From Hysterangium stoloniferum (lineage: Eukaryota; Basidiomycota; Agaricomycetes; Hysterangiales; Hysterangiaceae): a DNA stretch of 64,000 nucleotides. The notes beneath the pieces are model-generated. The model saw nothing but the letters and a program-made list of their open reading frames with translations, was not told the DNA's origin and did not search any database. The DNA lies in contig WHVD01000104.1 in assembly GCA_015178975.1 (NCBI GenBank), forward strand, positions 241,764-305,763. The letters run 5' to 3'. The position numbers were made by a program, and so were the translations under genes. Numbering within the stretch: position 1 is the stretch's first letter; every line of letters begins with the position of its first letter. Of the stretch, positions 11,131-22,438 are shown in pieces.

Positions 11131-12056
11131 TCAGAACTGGAGATCCAGAAGATTGCACATTGCCTCTTGACGATACCTTCGAAATGCAGGCATATCTTCA
11201 GAGAAACCAGGTATGCGTTCCTTATAGACAGCCTTTATTTTATCATCCATATTCTCATTCAGCCTGAACACAGACCAGGGCATAAACAGAGGTAGGTCAG
11301 TGTGGTTCTCATCCCATATCTGAAGTCCCAACTCTTCTGTATGTACCCTAAACTGAGCTTCAGGATTAATCGCCTCCTGCAGTGCTTCTTCCAGTGGAAA
11401 GTACTCCTTCAGGGCTTCAAGAAGATGCTGTGCTGGACTAGTTCCATCTGACCTCGGTGGGTCCTCATGCTCCCTTGTTTCCCATTGGGTAGTCCCCCCT
11501 GCCATTGGGATAGCAGTGCTAACCACTTGCACCATTTCCCAGTCACCACTCAAGAGGGCTTGTTTCGTAATCGCCATGTATAAATGGGGTTGCAAGCGAT
11601 CCATGATTTCATACACCCAATGCATACCATCGAAAGACACCTGAAACTGTTCTGTGTGTCACATTCCCACTGCCATGGACTCAATTCGTGGAAAATGTGT
11701 GCACAGCCATCAGTGAGCTTTTTCCCTAACCCTTCAGGGTCATTCACGATGCTTTGAGCAACAGTAAATCCTGGTTCCCTACATTCAACTTTCCCAATTT
11801 GAAGAGAGTCCCCAGGTATGACATTGTCCCTCACCCTGAAATCTTCAACCAAATAGGACACCTCGAACCGTGTCAGTGGATTTTGACCCTCAGCTATGGC
11901 AGTATCTGGCCCAAAATATTCTGTGATTGAACTCTGCAGCCAGGCAGCATAAATTTGATCATGTAAGTTATTGAACTCCTGTTGTGCCTCCTCATCCCTA
12001 AGCACAAATGAGGCCATATGTAGATGTAACTCTGCCCACTCTTTCTTTCTTTCCAA
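11131..12056 (-). pseudogene. gypsy-1 gag-pol linker region
   Basis: Two overlapping minus-strand frames (11550-12056 and 11131-11640) lie between the gag core and protease. The protein is acidic and Trp/Glu-rich (for example DFRVRDNVIPGDSLQIGKVE) and has no motif I can name. One frameshift near 11600 separates the frames. Its place in the order and its strand make it part of the gypsy-1 gag-protease precursor. Confidence 0.6.
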
Positions 12057-12190
12057 ATTGGTAAGTCATTTTACTTGGACAGATCCAGCAGACATGGTTA
12101 CCACCTTTTTTGATGCCAACACAAACTTCCCACAGGGAAGTTGCGGGATTTGTGACCCCCATTCTTGCAGGAGAAACATCTCCCCTCCAC

Positions 12191-12937
12191 TCAAAGTTGA
12201 TTCATCTCACTCTGAGTTAATTTAGGATGTGGTTCAAGAGTGGTACTTCCCAGTCCAGATGGCATGGACTGGTAAATTTTCACCCCTTGGGTATCAGTCT
12301 TCTGCCCAGTCTGACTCACTAGGTCTTTCTTTTGGGGCCATATCCGGGGTAATCTGGACGATGTGTTTTCCCTTCTCCCTTTTTCTGCCATCTGAAATTC
12401 TTGTGCAGCCTCAAACAGGGTAGCAGTTTTGATAAGTTTCTTCCATGATGTATTGTCAGGATTAAGTCCATTATCTAACCATTTCTCTTTAATATAGTCA
12501 TATGCCCCATCCCACATGATTTGCTTTAGTTGTCACTCGTGGATGTCAGGAAACCTCCTCACATTATTTTTGACATCCCATGCAAAATCACGAAAACACT
12601 TGCTACCCTGCCTGGCGGATGTAAGTTGCTTTTGAATATGAACCTTATAATCCGCAGGAAAACAATAATCGAATAGGCCATCATACATGGCCTTCCAGGT
12701 CCACTTCCATTTGCTCAAAGCTACATGCTTCATATAGAAGGAGCTTGCCTTTCCATCAAGGAAGTATATAATCAATTTCACCACCCACTTGTGACCTAAC
12801 CCATTGATCTCTGCCCAGAGATCATAGGCATATATAAATGCTTCAAGAACATCAATTTCAGCAGTGCCTGTGTATATCACAGCTTGCTTAGTCTTTACTC
12901 CAGCAAGCAGCTTTTTGGTTTGTTTTGCCTCAGCCAT
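12191..12937 (-). pseudogene. gypsy-1 gag core (retrotransposon gag domain)
   Basis: The frame from an ATG at 12937 (MAEAKQTKKLLAG...) reads like the retrotransposon gag domain: DLWAEINGLGHKWVVKLIIYFLDGKAS.FY, then W...MYDGLFDYCFPADY and a TSARQG..CFRDFAWDV segment. A stop at about 12533 separates it from the continuation at 12517-12191 (YIKEKWLDNGLNPDN). It would form the capsid-like shell. Confidence 0.7.
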
Positions 12938-13148
12938 GGACCGTTTGCATTTTTCCTTTCTTATGTGCTGAGAGCTAGGTGAGTTTTTCTTTCTATGCTT
13001 CCTTCCTGTTTCAGAGTGACTTAGGGGAGCACCCCCTGATCCTGACCCAGACTCAGGGGAGTTGGTGCTACATTCGCTGGCTGATGAGTCTGACTCAGTA
13101 GCTATGCTATCCGATGACTCATCATCTCCATTGATAGAAGATGAGCTG

Positions 13149-14399
13149 CTAGAATGGGATGGCAGTACCTCCTACTGCAAAGTACCTGCCCTCTGGCACT
13201 TGTGAGGACTCCCATACATAATGGCTAGTAACTTTCTTGGGCTTCCGCTCTTTTTGCAGCTGACTATTCTGTGTTTCACTCCCTTTGCACAGGTTCTTCA
13301 AGGGAGATTCACCTTCCAGTCTTTCCTTCCCTTTGTTGGACGGAGTTGGCAACTTCTTTTTAGATCCATCTGCATTTCCAGGCTCTAACATAGAAGATGT
13401 GACTGAATCCAGTAATGATGAAACGAAATGAGCAAAACATAAAACGGGAATAGTAAACACCAAATTGGTGTTAGGATCATGACGGAACAGAGCAGAGTCC
13501 GAATAGTGACAAATCATAAACCATAATGGGAAACAGAGCGGTAGCGGAGTCTGAATTGTGACAGGTCATTTGACTAAAATGGGAACAGGGCTCAGTTGGA
13601 GGGATGACAGGTTTTCTGAGTGGGGTCCGGTGACTGACGTGCAGGATGAGGTCGGAAATAGACAGAGACGGAGTCCGGTGGGTTTTCCGGTGACTGAAAC
13701 ACAATGTAATGAAGACGAATGTAGACAAGTCTGACGTATGGAGTCTGGTGGGAATTCCGGTAAACTGATAATGGGTGCATATAAGGTGTGGGTGCATATA
13801 AGTTAGTGCCCGGAGTCTGGCGGGATTTCCGGTTGTAACAGATGGTCCTTCCCCCCTTTCATCGCCACTGCTCTCTTCTTCAAACCACTCTGGAAAAAAA
13901 GAGTGCTTCTGGACAAATGAGAGGTTTCCCCTTTTGGTACCTCCTCTGGAAGGTCTTTCAAGTCGCTGCCAACTCTTCAGGGTAAAACCATACTGGCAAG
14001 TCCAGTTGTGGAGAGTGACCTGAGTACTGAGATATTCACTAGAACAGGGGAATGTTGTGTTGTCTTTGCCACTCTCAACAGATTCATTCAAGGCTTCACT
14101 AACAGGAGCAGGATTGTTCCCACTGGAAGTGGCCATCGAGGAATCAGAGGCAATTTGCAATACCTCTTACATCTAAGCATCACAGTCCATTCTCCCCTCT
14201 CTTTCTGTGTGTGCAGTGTAGATTGGTTCAGGGCCTGTGGCATTCAAAGGTGAAGAGGTAATACTCACCGTTTCAGTAGCGGGACTATTCAAGTCATCAC
14301 TAGCCACCCATCATCGAGCGATTCTCTTGCTCCATATGGGAATTGCACTTCGGACAGTGCCTTGATGAGTGACAAGTTGATTAATCTCGGACATTGTGG
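13149..14399 (-). pseudogene. gypsy-1 gag N-terminal region, split by an LTR-B piece
   Basis: Low-complexity Ser/Glu/Lys-rich sequence on the minus strand that would precede the gag core. It begins near an ATG at 14394 (MSEINQLVTHQ...). The LTR-B fragment at 13400-13840 interrupts it between ...ERGEGPSV and GNADGSKKKLPT. The exact start and reading frame near 14160-14390 are uncertain. Confidence 0.5.
13400..13840 (+). mobile_element. LTR-B fragment (5'-truncated) in gypsy-1 gag
   Basis: 441 bp matching the 3' part of LTR-B, ending GGTTGTAACA. It is flanked by GATG on both sides (13396-13399 and 13841-13844), so a 4-bp duplication is possible. It supplies the uninterrupted version of two insertion sites seen elsewhere: ACACAATGTAAT near 13700 (LTR-A copy 4) and GCAGGATGAG near 13641 (MITE copy 2). 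Confidence 0.7.
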
Positions 14400-14452
14400 C
14401 GAGAATATATTTGTGTAGTTTTATTGCATGCATGCATTTTTTATTTTTTATT

Positions 14453-15018
14453 TTAAAACCTAGTGGGTGATCAGTTCGCTAGTATAGAATATAAAAAAAG
14501 AAGATGGAGTTGGAGACAAAGTGCTCAAAAAGTGTAGGGTTCGGCTTTGGAGATAGTGTAATCCTTCAGTTGAGCTCTTACAAAGAGGAACACACAGAGT
14601 AGGAATAGGCTCCAATTCGAAAAAGACTACTCTAACTAGTGGAGGGTTCACCTGTTAGTAATCAAGTCTTCGCATAAACCAAAATATGGATCCGGTGACG
14701 AGTATATGTGCATATATACACATATATTGTAGTGCCATTAAGGGGGGGAGTAACTCCTAATTACGAATTTCTCCTTAATGATGCAATTGACTAGAAAATT
14801 CAAGCATCAAAAATTTCCCTTTTTTACTCCCCTAATAACTCTCCCAAAATAATTAGAAAGTAAATAAAAAGTTGCGATATTTCGCCATATACCTCAGTGA
14901 AGTTTACTCACTCACTCACTGAGCTTCGAATTTAGACTCTACCCTTCCGAATTCTTGTCTCCTACTCAACATCACCTACAGTATTTATGCTGGCAATCAT
15001 AAGCTACATCCCCTAACA
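14453..15018 (-). mobile_element. Putative 5' LTR and leader of gypsy-1
   Basis: On the minus strand a possible LTR starts TGTTAGGGGATG at 15018, has a TATA-like GCATAAATAC, and runs to about ACTGATCACCCA near 14465, with LTR-D copy 1 inserted. The matching 3' LTR is lost, so the ends cannot be proven. Confidence 0.35.
14653..14971 (+). mobile_element. LTR-D copy 1, solo LTR, TSD TCACC
   Basis: 319 bp, TGTTAGTAATC...CTCAACA, with a perfect 5-bp duplication TCACC (14648-14652 and 14972-14976). A related copy lies at 19558-19968. It contains the tandem ACTCACTCACTCACTGAG near 14908. Confidence 0.9.
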
Positions 15019-15400
15019 ACACCTAATAAGTCTGAAACCCTTTAATGATAATGAGAAAGGGAATCTGATCTGTGTTGAGAGCAGTCTACTCTAGTATTAG
15101 CTCAGACGTTCAACGAAGTGATGTGAACGACTGAGGAAAGAAGAGAGAAGGCGCTCGAATTGGACTAAATGCCCACGGGAGTCATTGTGGGTCCATATGG
15201 ATTGGTATCAGATCCAACATGCCCCTGTGATACGAAGAGAGTACTTAAGACAGGCCGAGAAGTCGTATGAATTTGGAATGTGCGGGTCGTGGGAGAGGTT
15301 TTGTAAAGATATCAGCTGTCATGTCATGAGTGGAGATCCATTGAAACGAGAAAGAATGATCAACAGTTGCACAACGGCGGGTGTATAGGAGGGGGAGATC

Positions 15401-15590
15401 TGTAACAGGAGCAGACGTGGTGGCGGACTTTGAATCGGGCGGGTAACCGCCCTAGTCTGTTCTCATTGTGTGATTCTTCTCTGCAAATAAATATTACTTA
15501 CACTTCGGTATATTTTCCTATTTAGTAGTTACTCTCCCTGCACACCGAGCATCTCCACAACATCTTATTACCTGCTACTCTATTTTAACA
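15401..15590 (+). mobile_element. LTR-E, 3' end of a lost retrotransposon
   Basis: 190 bp with TG...CA ends (TGTAACAGGAGC ... TATTTTAACA), directly preceded by a purine-rich tract (AGGAGGGGGAGATC) typical of the polypurine primer for plus-strand DNA. About 200 bp upstream is TTGGTATCAGATCC, like the common initiator-tRNA primer site TGGTATCAGA. No second copy is seen, so the assignment rests on structure alone. Confidence 0.45.
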
Positions 15591-16240
15591 AGCTAAAATT
15601 TTCCTGTGTTGCCAACTGAGTGTGATTGACACAAGGACCTTTCTGCTTGCTTGCACACGCATGCATGATGTTTTGAACAGCAATTCGGCTGTGTCAGCAA
15701 CTGGGCAATGACTAATAGTCTGTGTTAGTCATGTAGAACAACAACAGTACAATAACTAATAATAGTGATTGTACTCCTCTTGATACATTGTATTCAGCGA
15801 GTAAATGTATTGAAAGAGAGCTCCTAGTGAGCAAGGAAGAAGGACAAACTATCTTTTATCTCCTCGATTTACATTCTGAGCTGACTGACCAACGTAAAAC
15901 GCCAAGCCAACTTTGAGTTCTCAGCGTAGCGCTCGATGCAAAACGTGCCAAGCGCACGATTCTGAGCTCAGAAGTGATCACGAATGTGTTGAGGCGCCAC
16001 AAGTTGTGGAAAACCACCTGGAATGCAACATGGGACTCACATTCCGCTTCAATAACCCTAGTACGTCCAACGAAGCGGATATGCAAGGAAGTGTCGCAGG
16101 GCATGAAGGAAGATGTAAAACTACAGGATGGGTGGTACTACTATGGTCATAATGTCGAAAATCTGAACAAATGTATACTCCGAGGATCATTAGCCTGTAT
16201 TACTCTTACTCAGGCTGAACGAAGTTCTTGGTTTTAATTC
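15591..16240. other. Unknown fragment Z, copy 1
   Basis: 15591-15850 shows nothing recognisable. At 15900-16230 there is similarity to 56280-56470 (opposite strand) and a shorter stretch near 26690-26866. The shared peptide-like pieces are VVENHLECNM and TTGWVVLL on the plus strand here, but frames differ between copies. I see a diverged repeat, possibly once coding, with no function assigned. Confidence 0.35.
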
Positions 16241-17600
16241 CAACTCAGAATGGAGAGAATTTCACAAAGTAGAAGTTACAATTACTGCTTCTTGCATTGA
16301 TACCAGACGTAATCTTGAAAGTCACATCACAAAGTTGATTTATGGGCGTTAAAGATTTCTTCAATTAACTCTCCTCCAATTTAATCAAATGTGATTCGAA
16401 TTCTCACATCACAAACATAATTGCTTTCATGTGAATTCAGCCACTAAAAAAGATCTCATATCATTTAAAGGAGGCTGACATTTGCTCCCTCCCTTTTTGA
16501 GCCTCGGTCCACGTGTTGATGGCACTTTCATTGATTTGTTCATGGAAAGACCCGGATTGCAGCCCTACCGTCAGAAGGAAAACACACAAGCACAATGGAT
16601 GCATCAGGATCCGGTGCTCGTACTCGTGGGGAAGTGCTCAAAAATGGCCACGATGACATGGACAAGGAGATGGTAATGATCATTCTTTGATGGCGGGGAA
16701 GCAAACGAGGTTGTGCCGTTCTTCCTTTTCAATTCCAACTGAGGTATTTGCAGTCCATTTTCTGTACCTGGCTACTTCAGGTGGGCCTGCACATAGGTCG
16801 GTCGACTGACCTAAATCTGTCACTCAAGCAAACCCAACGTGCTCCTCCTGCCTAACTCCGCGCCCTCCAAGCCAAACTATGCCTCCTCTGAGAAACGCTC
16901 TTCGATTAACACACCAAAGGACACACCAGTAATTCAGAAGATATCGCGAGCGTGTTTGTGCAGTACGAATAAAGGAACACGACAGGGGCCGGTACATGAT
17001 GCATGTGTTGCACGGGGAGAGGTGTGGCATGTTCAACAAAGCGGACGCATAAGGCTCTCCATATCATCGAAATGGCTGATTGGAGGCGTCTGGGTGGGGA
17101 TTTCGCCTTTCGTTGATTCAAACCGTATGTTCAGCTGTGCTTCCATCCAAATGTAATCTTGAAAGTGACAACACAACATTGATTTATGGTTGTTAAAAAT
17201 TCTGGAATTAACGCTCCTCCAATTTAATGATGTATGGTTCGAATTCTCACATCAAATAAACATAATAGCTTTTCATCTGAATTCTGCACTGACATTGTAT
17301 ATTACTCAAAGGGTGATTGTTCCCTTGTTGAACCGTGGTCCACGTATTGATGGCACTTACATGGATTTGTTCATGAAAAGACCCAGATTGCAGCCCTACC
17401 ACCAAAGAACTGACACACAATCACAATATATGCATCAGCATCCCGTGCCGGCACTCGTTAAGATGTGCTTAAAAATGGCCACAATGAAATGGACATGGAC
17501 ATGGAGTTAATTGATGGCTGTAGACGAGGTGACGTTCTTCTCTCCTTCAGTACTAATTGAGGTATCCACAGTCCATTTTCGGCTTCGGGCTGCTTGAGGT
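16240..17600. repeat. Background blocks Q, R and part of X
   Basis: Block R at 16490-16780, a gene X segment at 16820-17150 (minus-strand frame 16906-17121 with ISMIWRALCVRFVEHAT), a second Q-R pair at 17157-17590. The duplicated arrangement suggests a local tandem duplication of an R-X unit. All copies are diverged. Confidence 0.5.
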
Positions 17601-17639
17601 GGCTTGAATACGAGGCAGCGGACCCACCGAACGGGTTCA

Positions 17640-18360
17640 GTCCACTTTTGTTGAATAATTCGGCATCCTCCATGCCGAGAGACGTGTTCTCCACGCAACA
17701 CTTGATGCAGAACGTGCCAAACTGTGCACCACTAATTCAGAAGAGATCACGAGCCTCTTTATGCACCACAAGGAGAGGAGCATGTCAGTGATTAATACAT
17801 GGCGCTGGCGTTGGCGGCGATAACCATGGTATGTTCAAGAAAGCGGACGTCCATAAGGTCGTCCGTACGTCAAAAAGGCTCTCGGAGCCGTCTGTGTGTG
17901 CTTGGGCCTTTCGTTCATCCAAATCTTATTGTCAGCCGCATCTTCAAGGATTGGCGTTAATGTGATCCTTTCCCGAAACAAACCACACTTTTACATACCC
18001 CCGACTAACCATCTTGAACGCAAGCCTATTGGCTCCCGAATGATCCGTAAAGCGCCGAATACGCAGTGGTGGAGGTGGGCGGACGTCTGCGGTGTTTTGG
18101 GTGATGGAGAACACATTGAGCGTTGCATCGCAGGCTGCGACTCGTTCACAGCGATGTGAGGAGTGCTTCTTCGGAGCAAGTGGACTTAAAGTGTGATTTC
18201 TAACCCCAAAGCTTGAGTTACACGTTGTTTTCATCCCAGATTCCCTTGGGTCTAAGAGATCTGGTAAATATAACGTCATAGGTATGCAACAAGACCCATC
18301 CAGTACATATGGCTTGATCAAATCCCCAACCCATGTTCTTATAAAGATCTCAATCCTCAA
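17640..18360 (-). pseudogene. Unknown repeated gene X, copy 4
   Basis: The longest minus-strand frame (17944-18360) contains APKKHSSHRCERVAAC and FTDHSGANRLAFKMVS, matching the plus-strand copy at 46860-47200 and the FTEHS peptide of copies 1 and 2. A GT after LAFKM could be a splice donor, but I cannot confirm the exon. No domain recognised. Confidence 0.4.
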
Positions 18361-18419
18361 TCGAAACTAATTTCCGGTTCTACCTATCTACGTGATCTAA
18401 TTGCCCTGCTGCTCACGGA

Positions 18420-20060
18420 AACTCTTCAAGATTGACCATGGGATATGAGTTGTTGTTTTCAGCCTTGCTAGCTGACGGACACAACGATTGTCTGGAGACA
18501 TTCCCACAATTCGTAGATCGGCTGGTGGCCAGCGCCTCCTCATCTTCCAGATATTATTGCATTTGCGAATTTCTGCACGGCTGCCTTAAATGAGGAACAA
18601 GGTTCCAGGTCCCTTGTGTGAGATGTGTCATTTGGCTGGGCATTCCGTTCACCAGGATGGAGGATGAACCGTATCACCAGTATAATCGAGACACTGGAAA
18701 CAGGTAAATCTGCGAGATATTGCCACGTGATAAATATACATACGGATTCTCAGTATCTGTCGTCAAACCCACAAGACTAGACATTAAAATTTAGGATTCA
18801 ACCAGAATAAAAAACGATAGACATCAACAGTTAGCAGGGTTATGATACCTTGAAGTGACGAAACAAATCTTATCCTGCTTCAATTTTAAGTCTGAGGGGA
18901 GTGACTGGTGGAGGAAATTCCGCACATAAAGCGAAAGACACCTGGCACATCCGGCGTCTGATCTTTGAGACTATTTCAAAGCAAGTAGTATTCTCACTCT
19001 CACCTTGGTGGACGTGTTGCTAGTCATCTCAGTGAGCGACCTTCTCAATTTTACAAGAGTCCATGTATGATACGCAGTTAGTCCGAATATCGCCAAGTCA
19101 AACAATCATGTCAATGCACTGACCACTGCTTTGCGAGGCCGTGAGGTGCTGAGACTATGTTGGAGGCTCTGACAAAAGTGCCTCTTTTTCCAAGATGTTA
19201 GAAGTTGCAAAATGGAAGAATAGTAGAGCGACACATGTATTTGTGTTGGGAACGTGAAGTCGCATTCTCGGATGATCAAGACGATCTGGAGAAATATTAG
19301 TTTAAGCACAAGGAAAATTCAGCATCATACCTCGGTTAGACCGCAAGAGGAATAAGATTCCCAGGCATGAAAACAGATACCGCCATGAATGCATGATGGC
19401 ATAGACAAGTGCCAGTAAAATTTCTCTTCCGATTCATGATCGTCTACTTTGTATAACAGTTTTCATACCTCGAAATGAAACCATTGAGATGAAGAAGGTC
19501 GAAGAAATCACCCTCCATAATATAGAACAGCCACTAAGAGAGACCAATCAGATCAATTGTTAGTAATCAAGTCTTCGCGTAAAATGTAATCGAAATATGG
19601 ATCCGATGACGAATATATGCGCATATATTGAGGTGCCGCTAAGGGGGAAGTAACTCCTAATCTCCTTAATGATGAAATGGACTAGAAACTTCGAGTATCT
19701 AAATTTCCCCTATTTAGTCCCCTAATAACTCTCCTAAAACAATTAGAAAGTAGATAAAAAGTCGCGATATTTCGCCATATACCTCAGTGAAGTTTACTCA
19801 CTCACTCACTGAGGTATATGCACAATCATTTATTATTCATTCTATTACTTATTAAATATCTTGTAGCTTCGCAAACAGGTACTATAATATATAGTGAAGT
19901 TTACTCACTCACTCACTGAGCTTCGCAAACAGACTCTACCCTTTGAAAATATTGTCTTCTACTTAACATCAATTCCATGCCTCTCATGAGGGATTCAGTA
20001 CTAAAGGTGAATCTGTAAATATGTAGGACGGTATGTACTCAAATAACGTTGCTTAAATGG
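18420..20060 (-). pseudogene. DUF6533-like gene copy, interrupted by LTR-D
   Basis: Minus-strand remnant: exon 3 around 19330-19550, exon 4 around 19190-19295 (IVLIIRECDFTFPTQIHVSLYY), an exon 5/6 region, and a last exon around 18420-18670. Homology on the 5' side ends in intron 2 near 20060, so exons 1-2 are missing. LTR-D copy 2 is inserted in intron 2. It cannot encode the full membrane protein. Confidence 0.6.
19558..19968 (+). mobile_element. LTR-D copy 2, solo LTR, TSD TCAAT
   Basis: 411 bp with TGTTAGTAATC start, TTAACA end and a perfect 5-bp duplication TCAAT (19553-19557 and 19969-19973). It is about 90 bp longer than copy 1 because the AAGTTTACTCACTCACTCAC segment occurs twice. The uninterrupted site is visible in the homologous intron near 23745. 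Confidence 0.9.
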
Positions 20061-21610
20061 AGGCTTGATTTCTCGACAACTAAAGTCAGTATCCTAATTA
20101 GTATCCTAATTAGGAAAGAATATGTTTCAATTTGAACTCAGTATGGCAATAATTAAAGCAAAGTACAAGTTAGTTGATTGATGGAATTAAAAACGTTTTG
20201 AATCAGAGCTGCCTAATGTAAAGTCATCTTGTTCGAATTTAGAATTGTGGTCATGCATCATGTCACACCACTCCAAGACGAAGACTCAACACACTCCTTG
20301 CTGAAAAGATTATATACTCACTGAAAAGATGGCCGGCACTTCATCCCATATTTCCCCTCAGTCCGTGGGTTGATGGCACTCATATATATATGTATTCATG
20401 GAAAGACCCGGACCCCTCCAGCCCAGACAGCAGACACGCAGGGACAATAGATGCATCAGCCACCCGGCGCCGGCACACGTTGAGAAGTGCTCAAAAATGG
20501 CCAGGATGAGATGGACATGGACACGGCGGTGAAGCAGACGAGAGTGTGATGTTCTTCCTTTCAATTCCAACTGAGGTGTTCACCATCCACTTTCGGTTCG
20601 CAGCTGCTTCCGGTCGGCTTGGACATAAGTCGGCGGACCAACCTAAAGCCGTCATTCAAACAAACCCAGTCCGCGACAATGATCAGAATGGCATGCGCAA
20701 TTGGCACCGTGATACATGTATCTGGAATCGCTTTGAAAGGTAGGAATAACAGGCCGTTCTGGTAACACATCGGTATGGAGCCCGATTGGAGCCCGCCTGT
20801 CGACGACAGGTTAAGTTCGTCATTTTCCGGCCTTCATCCGGATGCCAAAGATCCGGTCTGCTCCTATCTAAAAGATGTAATTCATCTTATTTGAGAGACC
20901 GGTACGGGCGTTTCTGTTTGCTCCTCCACCAACTTGAAGTGGGTGTTCATAGGATTCACCTCCGCAGGCACAGGGTGTGTTGAGTATTCTTTTGTTACTT
21001 GCTAGGACACCGACACTGATACGGCCCAATTGCACGAGAGTAATTTTCACGTGATTGCGCATTAACGCCAACCCATTTGTCTGGCATAAACTCAGCGCCT
21101 TCCGTAGACAGATTAATTAAGGAATAGGGGCGGGCTCAATTTTACCTCGGTAGAAGTTAAAATCACTGCTTCTTGCGTTGAGCACATACTCACAGTTAGA
21201 ATAGAAAAAATAATTGACGGAAGTCAACAATCTTAGAAGGAATGCTTCTACAATTTAATGTCGTATTTGAATTCTGATATGGAATATGCACAATGGGTGC
21301 ACATCATAATTTGAGCCATTGCCAAAGATTATATGATCGCTGTATGGAAGCGTTGTTCCGAGCCGCTCCCTTGTTGTGTCTCAGTTCGGTTGTTGATGGG
21401 ACTGAACAGAGACGGATCGTACACGGTGGTGGCAGATAGACGGGAGATAACCCGCAACCGACGGGGAGGGTGGCGTGGGAGGGAAGAGGTCCTTGGCCGA
21501 AATGATGAGGTCAACAGATTTCATGGTTAATTTGGCGGTGTAACGTGCATACTGTATTGTGGTTCCAGTGTAGCCTCGGGAATATCAGTAGAAGACTGTG
21601 AAAGACATTC
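20060..21610. repeat. Background blocks Q, R, T and U
   Basis: Q at 20180-20300, R at 20330-20610, T at 20770-21130 with the conserved near-palindrome, U at 21240-21610. A short direct and inverted AT motif (CCTAATTAG twice) sits at 20095-20113. No gene supported. Confidence 0.55.
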
Positions 21611-22438
21611 GTAAACAGTGGTTGCCTCACATTCCTGTTCATACAATTCTCCCAAACTAAGACGCTGCCACTACAGGCTACCTTCGTCTTGCTGACCCTT
21701 CATCTGTAGCTCTCCAACTGATGCAAAAATACCATTACAATACATGTCGTTGGCCCATTGACGAAATCTCGGAACAACGCAACAATACAGCACTCTAAAT
21801 CTCATGTATATAAGCAAAAAATATTTTTTGGCGTTGAACTGAGACAATCTGTTCCATCAGTAAAAACCCCGGAGGACTACTTGCGTCAACAAGGTTTCAT
21901 GTACATCGAATATTAGGGGGAATCAACAGGGATGATGCCTCAATTGGTACCAACATGTAATTTCTAAATCTTATTAGTTTCCTCGAAGGAGAAGAACTTG
22001 GATTCACTGCTTCCTATCTCTCCGTGTAATGTTGGAATGTGTAGAACTGCACCGTTTCCCCAATACTAGGAGTGTTTATATCCATGGGATGAATGGGCCA
22101 GAACCATTGCAAAAGATCTCGGATAATATTATTACAATTCATGTGGTTGAAATATCAACGAACTCTTCAGTTACTAGTAACACAACAGGATAATAGACCT
22201 TACCATGTCTTACATTGCTATAATAACAGAGTTTGTCTGTCTATGGAATATACTCACGGACAACATAACATCCAAGACAGATGCCACGTTTGCTTCCTTC
22301 AGAGTTCGCATAAATATAAGTGCAGTAACTACATACAAAAGCATCGCCTGAAACAAATAGTTCCTTGAACAAATTCTCAGATAGATATATTCTGGAAAAA
22401 ACCTTGATCCACAACCCACACCATGACGTTAATTGTCC
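21610..22438. other. 3' flank of the DUF6533-like gene, noncoding
   Basis: No reading frame of note. Parts match, in reverse, 54340-54780 and 58680-59090, which lie downstream of other DUF6533-like copies. The duplicated unit therefore includes several hundred bases of 3' flank. Confidence 0.45.

Larger units (their letters stand above)
5456..15018 (-). mobile_element. Ty3/gypsy retrotransposon gypsy-1, decayed, nested insertions
   Basis: Reading the minus strand from right to left it shows a putative LTR/leader, gag, aspartic protease, the start of reverse transcriptase, RNase H and integrase, the usual Ty3/gypsy order. The left end is cut in the integrase C-terminus and no 3' LTR remains. 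The reverse transcriptase core is missing. Insertions within it are LTR-A (7777-8498), a MITE (8691-9307), an LTR-B-like piece (about 9965-10930), an LTR-B piece (13400-13840) and LTR-D (14653-14971). It cannot be autonomous. Confidence 0.8.
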
